Shown here: piece after piece, positions 1-7,929 of the stretch
Layout: the number at the start of each line of letters is the position of its first letter
Position numbering within the stretch: the stretch's first letter is position 1
Origin: CAZRIP01 sp964600165
GTDB lineage: Bacteria > Elusimicrobiota > Elusimicrobia > UBA1565 > UBA9628
Length of the DNA: 33,578 nucleotides
Assembly: GCA_964600165.1 (NCBI GenBank)
Contig: CAZRIP010000026.1
Coordinates: 1 to 33,578 of the forward strand
Reading direction: 5' to 3'
Translations under genes and position numbers: made by a program
Notes under the pieces: model-generated
The model's database searches: none
What the model was told of the DNA's origin: nothing
What the model saw: the letters and a program-made list of their open reading frames with translations, nothing else

Positions 1-612
1 GTCTTCGTGCTGCTCGACGACGTGCAGTTCAAGAAGAACGAATGGCAGAACCGCAACCGGGTCTGGAGCCGCGAGGGTCCGCAGTGGCTGACGGTCCCGG
101 TCCTCCACGAGTTCCCTAGCGAGATCCGCGGCGTGCGGATCAACGAGACGACGCATTGGCGCCACAAGCACGTGCAGACCCTCACGCAGACCTACGCGAA
201 GGCCGCCTGCTTCCCGGAGCAATGGGAGCCTTTCCGGCGGCTGTATGAGCAAAAGGGACAATGCCTGCTCGAGCTCAATCTGGCGACGATCGAGGCCCTG
301 CGCCGGATCCTCGACGTTTCGACGCCGCTCAAGCTCTCGTCGGAGCTCGGCGTGGACGGGAAGTCCACCGAGCGCCTCGTCAACCTCTGCCGCAAGCTCG
401 GCGCCGGAGTCTATTTGGCGGGAGCCGGAGGCAAAGACTACATGGACATGGCGCTCTTCGAGGGCGCGGGCATCGAGGTCCGCTTCCAGGAGTACGCGCA
501 TCCGGTCTATTCTCAGTTCGACGGGCCCTTCGTCTCCCATTTGTCCGCCTTCGATCTGATATGCCATCATGGCCGCGAATCCTCCAAGATCATGCGATCG
601 ACCCGATCATGA
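1..612 (+). CDS. WbqC-like family protein, 5' partial
   Basis: The reading frame is open from base 1 (Val-Phe-Val-Leu-Leu-Asp-Asp), so the N-terminus lies outside the window; the GTG at 7 is internal. The visible ~200 residues carry hallmarks of the WbqC family: LLDDVQFKKNEWQNRN near the start, a LTVPV segment, and the C-terminal pattern YxHPVYxQF followed by SAFDLICHHG. WbqC-like proteins occur in O-antigen and other surface-glycan clusters; their reaction is not firmly established. The stop overlaps the next start (ATGA at 609-612), which suggests translational coupling to the aminotransferase and a shared role in making a modified sugar. Family call is good; function is inferred from family and neighbour. 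Confidence 0.85.
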   Translation, partial: VFVLLDDVQFKKNEWQNRNRVWSREGPQWLTVPVLHEFPSEIRGVRINETTHWRHKHVQTLTQTYAKAACFPEQWEPFRRLYEQKGQCLLELNLATIEALRRILDVSTPLKLSSELGVDGKSTERLVNLCRKLGAGVYLAGAGGKDYMDMALFEGAGIEVRFQEYAHPVYSQFDGPFVSHLSAFDLICHHGRESSKIMRSTRS

Positions 613-1661
613 GCTCGTATATACCGCACTCCAAGCCCGCCGTCGGGCTGGCTGAGGCCGCCGCCGCGGCGAGGGTCGCGCGAGGGGGACAGCTCGCGCA
701 GGGTCCGGAAGTGGCGGCTTTCGAGGCCGAGGCGGCGCGCAAGTTCGGCTTTCGCGGCGCCGCGGCCGTTTCCAGCGGCACGGCGGCCCTGGAGCTTTCG
801 CTGCGCGCGCTCGGCGTGGGCCCGGGCCACGAGGTGCTGATCCCGACCTACGTCTGCGCGGCGCCCTGGCACGCCGTGCGCCGCTGCGGCGCCGAGCCGG
901 TCCTCGTCGATTGCGAGGAAGGCGGCGCGAACATGTGCCTGAAGGACGCGGCGCGCAAGCGCACCCGCCGCTCGCGCGCCGTCGTCGCGGCGGGGCTCTT
1001 CGGCGTCCCGATCGATCTCAAGGACGCGGCGGCCTTGGGCCTGCCGGTCGTCGACGACCGGGCGCAATCGGCGGGCGCCGCGTCTCCCGGCCCCAAGCCC
1101 GACGTCTGCGTCTTGTCGTTCTACGCCAACAAGCTCATCGCCGCCGGAGAAGGCGGGATGGCGCTCTCAGCGGACGTCGGGATTCTCGAGCGGCTGCGCG
1201 ACTTGCGCGAGTGCGACGAGCGCCGCCCCGACAAGGTCCGGCAGAACGCCAAGCTCACGGACCTGCAGGCCGCGGTGGGACGCGTCCAGCTGCGGCGGCT
1301 GCCGGAGCTCTTGGCCGCCCGTGAGCGCTTGGCGCGCGCTTATGACGAGGCCTTCAAGGACCTTTACGTCGAGCTGCCTCCGAGGGTTCCCGGCCGCGTG
1401 CACTATCGCTACGTCCTGGGGGTCCCCGGCGGACGGTTGGACCGGCTGATCGCGCGCCTCGAGCGCGCCGGCGTGGCCGCCCGGCGCCCCGTATGGCGCC
1501 CGCTGCACTGGGACGTGCCCTGCCGCGGGCCGTTTCCCCACGCCGAATGCGCCTGGAAGACGCTGCTTTCCGTGCCGCTTTATCCCGGACTTTCGCGCCG
1601 GGACCAGGCGCGCGTCGTCCGCGCCTTGGTGACGGAGGTCACCGCAATATTTGCGAAATAA
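609..1661 (+). CDS. DegT/DnrJ/EryC1/StrS family PLP aminotransferase
   Basis: A 350-residue protein of the sugar aminotransferase family, which uses pyridoxal phosphate to aminate nucleotide-linked keto-sugars. Family signatures are in order: N-terminal IPHSKPAVG, the SSGTAALELSLRALGVGPGHEVLIPTY-type cofactor region near 55-85, VVDDRAQSAGA near 150, and SFYANKLIAAGEGG with the presumed Schiff-base lysine at about Lys175. Length is typical for the family (350-400), slightly short. The ATG at 609 is chosen because it overlaps the WbqC-like stop and begins the conserved fold; the frame is open further upstream but only as a shadow of the WbqC-like gene. The sugar substrate cannot be read from sequence. 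Confidence 0.9.
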   Translation: MSSYIPHSKPAVGLAEAAAAARVARGGQLAQGPEVAAFEAEAARKFGFRGAAAVSSGTAALELSLRALGVGPGHEVLIPTYVCAAPWHAVRRCGAEPVLVDCEEGGANMCLKDAARKRTRRSRAVVAAGLFGVPIDLKDAAALGLPVVDDRAQSAGAASPGPKPDVCVLSFYANKLIAAGEGGMALSADVGILERLRDLRECDERRPDKVRQNAKLTDLQAAVGRVQLRRLPELLAARERLARAYDEAFKDLYVELPPRVPGRVHYRYVLGVPGGRLDRLIARLERAGVAARRPVWRPLHWDVPCRGPFPHAECAWKTLLSVPLYPGLSRRDQARVVRALVTEVTAIFAK

Positions 1662-1679
1662 GTTGAATTAGATTTGAGC

Positions 1680-1685
1680 TATAAT
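1680..1685 (+). promoter_or_regulatory. -10 box TATAAT upstream of the ExeA-like ATPase
   Basis: A perfect TATAAT lies in an AT-rich island between the aminotransferase and the ATPase. No convincing -35 sits 16-18 bp upstream. It ends 21 nt before the ATG at 1707, so the leader would be about 15 nt, and no Shine-Dalgarno sequence is visible in it. Confidence 0.5.
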
Positions 1686-1706
1686 CTCATTGCCTGATTC
1701 CCCGCT

Positions 1707-2528
1707 ATGTATAAAGAATTTTGGAGGCTGACGGCGGAGCCGTTCGAGAACACTCCGGACCTGCGCTTCTTCTTCGAGTCGCGCAACCACGAGGAAGCCG
1801 CCTCGCGCCTGCAGTACCTCGTCGGCGAGCGCAAGGCCTGCGGCGTGCTGACCGGCGTCTACGGCTGCGGCAAGACGCTTCTCCTTCATTCGTTGGCGAA
1901 GACGATGGGAGCGGAGGGCAACGTCTTTTCGACGGTGACCAATCCCCGCCTCGACGAGCTCGGCATGATCCGGATGATCCTCCACGGCTTTACGAAAGCG
2001 GAAGTCCCCGCGGGCAAGGCCGACGTGCTCATGGAGCTCGAAAAGTTCATCTCCGGCGTCGCGGAGGACGGCAAGCACTCCGTCGTCATTATCGACGAGG
2101 CGCACGCCATCGAGAACGACAAGGTCTTCGAGGAGCTCCGCCTGCTGCTCAACCTTCAGACCGAGCAGCGGTCTCTCGTCACGCTGATCCTCGCGGGCCA
2201 ATCGGAGCTCAAGCCGCGCGTCGAGGCCAACAAGCAATTCAACCAGCGCGTCAACCTTCGCTTTCACCTCGGCCCCTTCCAGCCCGACGAGACCAAGGCC
2301 TACATCGAGCACCGCCTTCGGGTGGCCGGCGCCGGCGCCGCGTCGACGATCTTCCCTCCGGAGGTTCTCGAGCTCGTCCATCGGCTTTCCGGCGGCATCC
2401 CGCGCTGGATCAATCAGATCTGCCATTTGAGCCTGATGGTCGGCTTCTCGCGCGGCGCTCGGGTCGTCACGCCCGAGATCGTGCAAGAGGCGATCCGGGA
2501 CATGGTCGGCTCCCCGTCTCCTCGATGA
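1707..2528 (+). CDS. ExeA/GspA-like AAA ATPase (secretion or PEP-CTERM-locus type)
   Basis: A 273-residue AAA-type ATPase. The start MYKEFWRLTAEPFENTPD matches the conserved N-terminus of the ExeA/MshM family, which fixes ATG 1707 although no Shine-Dalgarno precedes it. Walker A is GVYGCGKT at about 50-57; Walker B is VVIIDEAH at about 126-133; a sensor-like LAGQSEL and an arginine-rich FNQRVNLRF segment follow, then GGIPRWINQICH, a family landmark. ExeA proteins support type II secretion or pilus assembly. A related subfamily sits in exosortase/PEP-CTERM exopolysaccharide loci, and the neighbours (deacetylase, phosphosugar transferase) fit that better. The stop overlaps the next start by ATGA. 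Exact role is inferred. Confidence 0.82.
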   Translation: MYKEFWRLTAEPFENTPDLRFFFESRNHEEAASRLQYLVGERKACGVLTGVYGCGKTLLLHSLAKTMGAEGNVFSTVTNPRLDELGMIRMILHGFTKAEVPAGKADVLMELEKFISGVAEDGKHSVVIIDEAHAIENDKVFEELRLLLNLQTEQRSLVTLILAGQSELKPRVEANKQFNQRVNLRFHLGPFQPDETKAYIEHRLRVAGAGAASTIFPPEVLELVHRLSGGIPRWINQICHLSLMVGFSRGARVVTPEIVQEAIRDMVGSPSPR

Positions 2529-3148
2529 GGTCGATCCTCGCGATCGGCGCCCACCCCGACGATCTGGAGTTCGGCTGCGGCGGGACGCTCTACCTCCTTT
2601 CCAAGGCGGGCTACAAAATCCATCTGCTGATCATGACGGCGGGGGAGGTCGGCGGCGACTCCCGCGTGCGCCGCGCGGAGCAGGAGCGCGCGGCGGCGAT
2701 CCTCAAGGCGAAGGTGGAGTGGGGGGGCTTTCGCGACACCGACATCCCGCTCACGCGCGAGCTGATCCAGGAGGTCGAAAAGAGGATCAAGGGGATCAAG
2801 CCGGACCTGATCTTCACGCCGCATTTCGACGACTCCCACCAGGACCATCGCAAAGTGTCCCAGGCCACGACGACGGCCGCGCGCCACGCGCGCAGCGTGC
2901 TCTTCTACGAGACCCCGACGACGATCGGCTTTAATCCCACGGTCTTCATGGACATCGGCCCCGCGATCGAGCGCAAGCTCGCGCTGCTCAAGGCGCACCG
3001 CTCTCAGGTGTTCCAGACCAAGGTGCCTGACCTCTCGATCCTCGAGAGCGCCAAGTCCACGTCCATGTTTCGCGGTAATCAAGACAGAATAAAATACGCC
3101 GAAGGCTTCCTGCCGCTGCGGCTCGCGCTCGATCTCCGCCTCGGCTAG
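2525..3148 (+). CDS. PIG-L/LmbE family N-deacetylase
   Basis: A 207-residue zinc-dependent deacetylase of the PIG-L/LmbE/BshB family, which removes the N-acetyl group from GlcNAc-containing molecules. The metal-binding motif AHPDDLEFGCGG is at residues 9-20 (His10, Asp13) and the second ligand motif DDSHQDH at 102-108; TAGEVGGDS and a C-terminal alpha/beta fold also match. Length is typical. The start ATG overlaps the ATPase stop (ATGA at 2525-2528), and its TAG overlaps the GTG of the next gene by one base, so three genes appear co-translated. In a surface-glycan operon the likely substrate is a GlcNAc-bearing lipid or polymer; a BshB role in bacillithiol synthesis is possible, but no partner genes are seen. 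Confidence 0.85.
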   Translation: MRSILAIGAHPDDLEFGCGGTLYLLSKAGYKIHLLIMTAGEVGGDSRVRRAEQERAAAILKAKVEWGGFRDTDIPLTRELIQEVEKRIKGIKPDLIFTPHFDDSHQDHRKVSQATTTAARHARSVLFYETPTTIGFNPTVFMDIGPAIERKLALLKAHRSQVFQTKVPDLSILESAKSTSMFRGNQDRIKYAEGFLPLRLALDLRLG

Positions 3149-4302
3149 TGGACTTCCAGATCTCGGAGTCGCTGGCGAGCCGCAACGTTTCCCGGTTCTC
3201 GATCGCCTGCCTGCTCGCGCTGATCGTCGTGCTTCCCCAGGGCTGGATCTCGGCGTGGTCGTGGGAGCAGAACGTCCGCGCGCTCTACCTGATGCTGATC
3301 GCGTTCTTCTTCTCGGCGCTGCTCGTGCCGGTGTCGATCGTCCTGGCGTTGCGCTACGGCGTCCTCGACGTCCCGTCCGAGCGCAAGGTCCACAGGGCCG
3401 TCACGCCGCGCCTCGGCGGCTTGGCCGTTTACGCGGCGACGGTTCTGACTCTCTTGCGCAACGACTATTGGTCGCGGCCGCTGCTTTGTCTCGTCTTGGC
3501 CGGGACCCTCGTCTTCGTGATGGGCGTCTGGGAGGACGCCCGGGGGCTTTCGGCTCGCGCGCGACTCGCCGGTCAGGTCCTTGCCGCTTTGATCGCTTGC
3601 GAAGGGGGCGTTTGCGCGCGCTTGCACATCGTCCACGCCGGACATCCCGTCGAGATCGCGCTGACGGTGTTTTGGCTCGTCGGCATCACCAACGCCATCA
3701 ATTTTCTGGACGGCATCGACGGCTTGGCCGGCGGCACCGGCGCTTTGTGCGCGACCCTCTTCTTGGCGATCGCCTGGCCGGAGCGCCAGAGGTTCCTCGC
3801 CTACGGCGCCTCGGCGCTGGCGGGCGCGTGCCTCGGCTTCTTGCCGTATAATTGGAAGCCGGCTCGCGTCTTTCTTGGCGACGCCGGCGCCACGTTCATC
3901 GGCTTCATGCTCGCCGGCCTGGGCCTCATGGGAACGGAGACGCACCAGCAGTTGCCGTTCGTCGCCCTGTCGACGCCGCTGCTCATCCTCGCGATCCCGG
4001 TCTTCGACATGATCTATACCACGCTCTCGCGCGTCCGGCGCGGCGCGGTGCGGACGGTCAAGGAATGGATCGAGTTCACGGGAAAAGACCACTTCCATCA
4101 TCGCCTGATGAACCTCGGCATGACCGCGCCTGGGGCGGTCCGATTCATCCTTCTCGTGAACTTGTGCTTCGGCATGAGCGCGATCGCCAATCGCCATACC
4201 GCCAGCCGCTTGGTCTCGGCGCTTCTCCTGGCGCAGGCGTTCTTGATCTTCGCCGTGATCGTCGTGCTGATGCTCCTCGGCCGCGAGCTGACGTCGGATT
4301 AG
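3148..4302 (+). CDS. MraY/WecA-type UDP-sugar: polyprenyl-phosphate phosphosugar transferase (GT4)
   Basis: A 384-residue polytopic membrane protein with about 10-11 hydrophobic segments. It carries the cytoplasmic motifs of the MraY/WecA superfamily: DVPSERKVH at 74-82 followed by TPRLGG, a D/E pair after the fourth helix (GVWEDARGLS), the NAINFLDGIDGLAGG active-site loop at about 182-196, and a late HFHHRLMNLG loop. Such enzymes attach GlcNAc-1-P or a related phosphosugar to undecaprenyl phosphate and start lipid-linked glycan assembly. Absence of cell-division neighbours and the glycan context favour WecA-like over MraY. The GTG start overlaps the previous stop by one base. Sugar specificity is not readable. 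Confidence 0.88.
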   Translation: MDFQISESLASRNVSRFSIACLLALIVVLPQGWISAWSWEQNVRALYLMLIAFFFSALLVPVSIVLALRYGVLDVPSERKVHRAVTPRLGGLAVYAATVLTLLRNDYWSRPLLCLVLAGTLVFVMGVWEDARGLSARARLAGQVLAALIACEGGVCARLHIVHAGHPVEIALTVFWLVGITNAINFLDGIDGLAGGTGALCATLFLAIAWPERQRFLAYGASALAGACLGFLPYNWKPARVFLGDAGATFIGFMLAGLGLMGTETHQQLPFVALSTPLLILAIPVFDMIYTTLSRVRRGAVRTVKEWIEFTGKDHFHHRLMNLGMTAPGAVRFILLVNLCFGMSAIANRHTASRLVSALLLAQAFLIFAVIVVLMLLGRELTSD

Positions 4303-4306
4303 CCGC

Positions 4307-5062
4307 CTAGAGCGCCGCTTGCCGGGGGAGAAAGTCCAGCGGATCGATCCGCCGTCCTTGGGGATCGCGCAGCTCGAAGTGAAGATGCGGGCCGGTGGAA
4401 AGGCCCGTGGAGCCGACGCGGCCGAGCAAGGTCTTTCGCGCCTCGACTCCGTCGCCGACCGACACGGTGATCCGCTCCAGATGCCCGTAGACGCTCGTCT
4501 CTCCGTCGGCGTGCCGGACCGAGACGCGCAGCCCGTAGTTGCCGGCCCAGCCGGCCTCGACGACCTTCCCGTCGCGCGCCGGAAAAACGGGCGTGCCCAG
4601 CGGCAGCGCCAGATCGACGCCGTCGTGGAAGCGCAGGTCGTTGTAGATCGGATGGATGCGATATCCGAAGCGCGAGCTGATCCTCGGGCGGCTCGACGAC
4701 GCGAAGGGCGAGTAAAAACCGTCGTCCGATCGCGCGGCGAGCGTCTGCAGGTAGCGCACGTGGTAAGGAAGGTAGGCCTCGGCCTGCGCCTCGGCCGAGG
4801 CTTGGCGCGCGCGGACCGCGGCGAAGAGCAAATACCCGATGAGCGCGCCGAGCGGGATCAGGCCGGCCCGCGCGGCGATCTGGCGCCACTCTCGCCCCGA
4901 CAGGGGGTGCGCTCGCATGCGGCGGCGACGGTCGATCCACTTCCCCTCGCAGGCTAGGCAGTGGCGTTTGCGGCTTCCCGTGAGAGACCTCACCAGGTGC
5001 CGCCAAGCCGAGGCGCCGTATCGGATCGCCTGACCCTGGCAAAACGGGCATGAGGCCGTCAT
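4307..5062 (-). CDS. M23 family metallopeptidase with N-terminal zinc ribbon and one TM helix
   Basis: A 251-residue protein. Residues 5-38 hold two CxxC pairs (Cys5/Cys8 and Cys35/Cys38), a probable cytoplasmic zinc ribbon. One transmembrane helix lies at about 66-83 and a short helical linker follows. A LytM/M23 domain (about 128-245) carries HxxxD (His146, Asp150) and HLH (His226, His228), the full zinc-ligand set, so it should cleave peptidoglycan cross-bridges in the periplasm. The start at 5062 is preferred to an upstream in-frame start at 5116, because 5116-5063 contains a good promoter whose -10 ends 7 nt before this ATG. It is convergent with the GT4 gene, 4 bp away. The zinc-ribbon head is unusual for M23 enzymes. 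Confidence 0.88.
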   Translation of the reverse strand: MTASCPFCQGQAIRYGASAWRHLVRSLTGSRKRHCLACEGKWIDRRRRMRAHPLSGREWRQIAARAGLIPLGALIGYLLFAAVRARQASAEAQAEAYLPYHVRYLQTLAARSDDGFYSPFASSSRPRISSRFGYRIHPIYNDLRFHDGVDLALPLGTPVFPARDGKVVEAGWAGNYGLRVSVRHADGETSVYGHLERITVSVGDGVEARKTLLGRVGSTGLSTGPHLHFELRDPQGRRIDPLDFLPRQAAL

Positions 5063-5069
5063 CGCACTC

Positions 5070-5098
5070 AGGGTAACAGGGATCTCCCGGCGTTTCAA
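5070..5098 (-). promoter_or_regulatory. Promoter TTGAAA-N17-TACCCT for the M23 gene, leaderless arrangement
   Basis: On the minus strand the -35 is TTGAAA (5098-5093), the spacer is exactly 17 bp and the -10 is TACCCT (5075-5070). The -10 ends 7 nt before ATG 5062, so transcription should begin at or next to the start codon. There is no room for a Shine-Dalgarno sequence. Confidence 0.65.
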
Positions 5099-5124
5099 GA
5101 GCGGCCCTTGTAACATTTTGGGCC

Positions 5125-5153
5125 TTGCGGAGCCGGGGAGGGCGGTTTATACT
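5125..5153 (+). promoter_or_regulatory. Promoter TTGCGG-N17-TATACT for the gene at 5177
   Basis: The -35 TTGCGG (5125-5130) and -10 TATACT (5148-5153) are separated by 17 bp. Predicted transcription start is near 5160, giving a leader of about 17 nt. It is divergent from the M23 promoter, with 26 bp between the two -35 boxes. Confidence 0.6.
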
Positions 5154-5157
5154 TCAT

Positions 5158-5170
5158 AGGAGAAACTCCT
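5158..5170 (+). promoter_or_regulatory. Small hairpin AGGAG-AAA-CTCCT in the leader of the 5177 gene
   Basis: The only Shine-Dalgarno-like AGGAG before ATG 5177 lies 14 nt upstream, too far for normal use, and is followed by its exact complement CTCCT after an AAA loop. In RNA this would mask the purine run or bring it closer to the start codon. The predicted transcription start at about 5160 would remove part of it, so its role is uncertain. Confidence 0.3.
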
Positions 5171-5176
5171 GGGCCT

Positions 5177-5764
5177 ATGGACGACTACGTCGAAGCGTCT
5201 TCACGATCGCCGCTGATGGCCGGAATCGCCAGCGAGATGGTCAAGAGTTGGATCATCGAGGAAGTCTCCGGCGACAAGAATCGGACCCAGCAGCCGCAAC
5301 GGCCGTCGAGCGAGCTGGCTTGGATGCTCGACGAGATGCTCGGGCTGCGCGGTAAGATCGCGTCCCTCTCGGAGACGGCCGCGCGGACCGCCGGTGAAAG
5401 GAACCCTCTCGGCGTCGAGCGCGAGCCCGTCGAGGAAAATCAAGCCTTGATCGCGGAGCGCGACCGCCTGTCGGCCGAGTTGAGCAATCTGCGCCGCGAG
5501 TACGACGCCGTCAGACGGCAGACCGGCCCCGTCGCGCCGGCGATCGACGAAGGCTCGCGGATCCGCGACGAGCCGTCCAGCCCTCCGCCGGCCGCCGAGC
5601 CGCTCGAGCCGCAGCCGCTGGCGCCCCCCGTGCCGTTGTTCACGGATGAGAGCGCCGAGCTTGGGGGGAATGCCGCTCCCGCGCGGGTCGACAAGTCGGA
5701 TCGGCCGGGCCCTAAAGACGAGTTCGACCTGATGAAGGAGTTCTGCCGCGACCCAAGGATTTGA
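5177..5764 (+). CDS. Hypothetical protein with central coiled coil and Pro-rich linker
   Basis: A 195-residue acidic, soluble protein not recognised as a known family. The N-terminal ~60 residues are helical (ending LAWMLDEMLGLRGKIASL). A short coiled coil follows at about 85-115 (ENQALIAERDRLSAELSNLRREYD). A Pro/Glu-rich low-complexity stretch covers about 125-155, and a conserved-looking acidic tail ends FDLMKEFCRDPRI. There is no signal peptide or membrane segment. It has its own promoter and stands alone, facing the coiled-coil operon that ends 16 bp downstream on the other strand. A scaffold or adaptor role is possible but only a guess. Confidence 0.65.
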   Translation: MDDYVEASSRSPLMAGIASEMVKSWIIEEVSGDKNRTQQPQRPSSELAWMLDEMLGLRGKIASLSETAARTAGERNPLGVEREPVEENQALIAERDRLSAELSNLRREYDAVRRQTGPVAPAIDEGSRIRDEPSSPPPAAEPLEPQPLAPPVPLFTDESAELGGNAAPARVDKSDRPGPKDEFDLMKEFCRDPRI

Positions 5765-5780
5765 GCGGCGGCCGTAAGCC

Positions 5781-6542
5781 TTAAGCGCCGCTGTCTCGCA
5801 GCTTGGCCTGATAGTCGCGCACGACGTTCGAGACCTCGGCGCGCAAGGCTTCCTTGAAGTTCTGGAGCTCGAGCATCGTCTTGTCGTGCTCCTCGGCGAG
5901 CTGCCGCTGCCGATCGCCGAGATTCTTCTCTTGCCTGAGCAGCTCCTCTTCTTTGCGCCGATTCTTAGCGTCCCAGTCCGCCTTCTCCTGCATCAGGCGG
6001 TCGTGCGCCTTGGAGAGCTCCTCTTCTTGATTAGCGACGCGCGCCTCGACCTCGGCGCCCCGGCGCCTGACGGCGTCCGCGAGCTCGTCATGCTTCTTTT
6101 GCAGCGCGGCGACGCGCTGCTCGAATTCGCCTTCCAGCGCCGCGCGCCGGGTCTCGAACGAGCGCTCGAAGGCGGCGCTCGTCTTGTTCATCTCTTGATA
6201 GAACGCGTCCATCTTCTTGGCGCGCTCCTCGTCGTGCGTCGCCTCGGTCTTGAGATAAAGCTCGTGGAACTGGGTATTCTCTTCTTCCTTGGCGCGGAGG
6301 CGGTCGAAAAGCCCCTCGCATTCCTCGGTCTTTTGCGTCAACGCCCGGTCGAGAAGGGCGGCTCTTTCTTGGGCGGCCGCGTGCATCTGGTCGAAGCGCT
6401 GGATCCTGCCCGCGAACTCCTCGCAGATCGACTCCAGGCCGACGGCGGCCGAGGAGTTCTCGTCCCAAAGCCGCCGGCAAAGCGTCTGGAGGCGGTTCCA
6501 GACTTCCGTGAGAGTCGCCTTCGAGTCCACGGGCGTTGGCAT
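5781..6542 (-). CDS. Coiled-coil protein, second of an adjacent pair
   Basis: A 253-residue, highly charged protein. After a short N-terminal helix region (VWNRLQTLCRRLWDENSSAAVGLE) nearly all of it is predicted coiled coil, rich in Glu/Lys/Arg/Ala heptads to the end. It has no signal peptide and no catalytic motif. ATG 6542 is chosen over the in-frame TTG at 6578, because that TTG is the first triplet of a -35-like box (TTGCGA) that with AATAAT forms a 17-bp-spaced promoter ending 7 nt before ATG 6542. It lies 48 bp downstream of another coiled-coil gene on the same strand, and the two may form a filament or scaffold. Function unknown. Confidence 0.7.
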   Translation of the reverse strand: MPTPVDSKATLTEVWNRLQTLCRRLWDENSSAAVGLESICEEFAGRIQRFDQMHAAAQERAALLDRALTQKTEECEGLFDRLRAKEEENTQFHELYLKTEATHDEERAKKMDAFYQEMNKTSAAFERSFETRRAALEGEFEQRVAALQKKHDELADAVRRRGAEVEARVANQEEELSKAHDRLMQEKADWDAKNRRKEEELLRQEKNLGDRQRQLAEEHDKTMLELQNFKEALRAEVSNVVRDYQAKLRDSGA

Positions 6543-6549
6543 ATGCGTA

Positions 6550-6578
6550 ATTATTGATTCCGCGACGAAATCTCGCAA
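6550..6578 (-). promoter_or_regulatory. Promoter TTGCGA-N17-AATAAT before the 6542 start, leaderless arrangement
   Basis: On the minus strand, -35 TTGCGA (6578-6573) and -10 AATAAT (6555-6550, one mismatch from consensus) are 17 bp apart. The -10 ends 7 nt before ATG 6542. This internal promoter would let the second coiled-coil gene be expressed separately from the first. Confidence 0.5.
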
Positions 6579-6590
6579 TCGGGGGAAACC

Positions 6591-7919
6591 CTAGGCCGCC
6601 TCTTCTGAGGAGGAAGGGCCGGCTTCGCCGGCGCGTCTTCCGTGGCTTTGGATCGCCCTCAAGAGCTCCGTCTTGAGGTCCTCCAGGCGCGCTTCCTTGT
6701 CCTCGAGCAGCAGCCGCCAGTTCCGGAGCTCCTCGTGCCAGCGGCGCTCGCGCAGCGTCAGCGCTTCCTCGCGCCGCCGCCAATCCTCGTCGCGCGCCCC
6801 GTCCTCCTTCTGGGAGACGGCGAAGCGCTCGGCGAGCGCGGCCTCGAGGGCGGTGACCGCCTGCCGGTGCTGCTCCTGAGCGTCCGCGAAGAGCATCTGC
6901 TGGGCCTGCCTATCGGCGAGCGAGCGCTCGAGCTCCGCATGCAGCAGGCGCTCTCGTTCCTCGGTCAGCGTCCGCTTGCGCTCCTCGAGCGCGCGCAGCC
7001 GCTCGGAGTCATGCAGCGCGCTCGACGCGGCGGCCGCTTCGCCGGCCGCTTCGCCCGCTTTCGCGTTGAGCGCCTCGGCTCGCTTGCGCCAATCCAGAGC
7101 GTCCCGCTGGAGCAGCGCCTTTTCGCTTTCCAAAGTCTTCTTCTCGGTCTCGTGGCGCGCCATTTCCTGGTCGCCGGACATTTGAAGCAGTCGGACGGCC
7201 TGCTCGGCCTCGGTGGCGCGCTGGAGGAGAGCGTGGATCTCCTGCTCAAAGGCCTGCCTCTCGCTCGCCCAATGGCTCTCCTTGTTTTGGACCCAAGAGG
7301 TGAGGCGCCGGCGCTCGTCGTCGACCCGGGCCGAGACCTCGCCGTCGACGGTGCCGGCCAGGCCCTGGACTTCGCGCGCCAAGCGCGAGCGTTCGGCGGA
7401 GTGGCGCTCCTCGAGCGCCGTCTGGCGCTCCAGGAGCTCCTGCTCGCGCCGGTGGGCTTGCTCGAACGCTTCTTGCTGAAACGAAAGGCGAAATTGGTTG
7501 AACTCGGACTCGAGGATGCCGCGGCGGGCCTCGAACTCTTTTTCGAGCTCGATGCGATGCAGGCGCAGGGCCTCTTGATGGCGGGACAGCTCCAGCTCGC
7601 GCTGGGCGATGTCCTTCTCGTCCGGCTTGCGCGCGAGGCGCAGGGAGTTGTACTCCTCCATGCGGCTATAATAGGCGAGCCGCTCCTCGCCCGCCTCGAG
7701 ATGGAGGGAAACCTTGCGCTCGAGGGCGCGGCGGTCGTTCTCCGCCTTCGTCCGGGCCTTCTGCTCGGCGTCGAGCTTGTCGACCAGCTCGGCGTGGCCT
7801 TTCTGAAGAGCGTGCACTCGCTCCAGCGCCCAGCGCAGCGCCAGCCGCGCGGCGTTGAGGTCGTGGATCGCCTCGATGCTGCTCAGATCGATCGGGTCTT
7901 TCCCGTGAGGGGTCGCCAT
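6591..7919 (-). CDS. Long coiled-coil protein, first of an adjacent pair
   Basis: A 442-residue protein, almost entirely Glu/Arg/Ala/Leu-rich coiled coil from about residue 40 to 425, with a short N-terminal segment (LSSIEAIHDLNAARLALRWALERVHALQ) and a Ser/Glu tail. It has no signal peptide, membrane helix or enzymatic motif. Start ATG 7919 is supported by a well-formed promoter just upstream; GGAG lies only one base from the ATG, too close for standard use. Such proteins resemble SMC-like arms or bactofilin/crescentin-type scaffolds in composition only; I see no SMC head motifs. It probably works with the neighbouring 253-residue coiled-coil protein. Confidence 0.72.
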   Translation of the reverse strand: MATPHGKDPIDLSSIEAIHDLNAARLALRWALERVHALQKGHAELVDKLDAEQKARTKAENDRRALERKVSLHLEAGEERLAYYSRMEEYNSLRLARKPDEKDIAQRELELSRHQEALRLHRIELEKEFEARRGILESEFNQFRLSFQQEAFEQAHRREQELLERQTALEERHSAERSRLAREVQGLAGTVDGEVSARVDDERRRLTSWVQNKESHWASERQAFEQEIHALLQRATEAEQAVRLLQMSGDQEMARHETEKKTLESEKALLQRDALDWRKRAEALNAKAGEAAGEAAAASSALHDSERLRALEERKRTLTEERERLLHAELERSLADRQAQQMLFADAQEQHRQAVTALEAALAERFAVSQKEDGARDEDWRRREEALTLRERRWHEELRNWRLLLEDKEARLEDLKTELLRAIQSHGRRAGEAGPSSSEEAA

Positions 7920-7929
7920 GCTCCGTCAA

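Noticed and set aside
3145..4197. Minus-strand open frame opposite the phosphosugar transferase
   Set aside because: Charged, motif-free antisense frame; the plus strand encodes a polytopic enzyme with all family motifs.
6543..6578. TTG 6578 as start of the 253-residue coiled-coil protein
   Set aside because: The TTG is part of a TTGCGA -35 box paired with AATAAT at 17 bp, so ATG 6542 is a better start.
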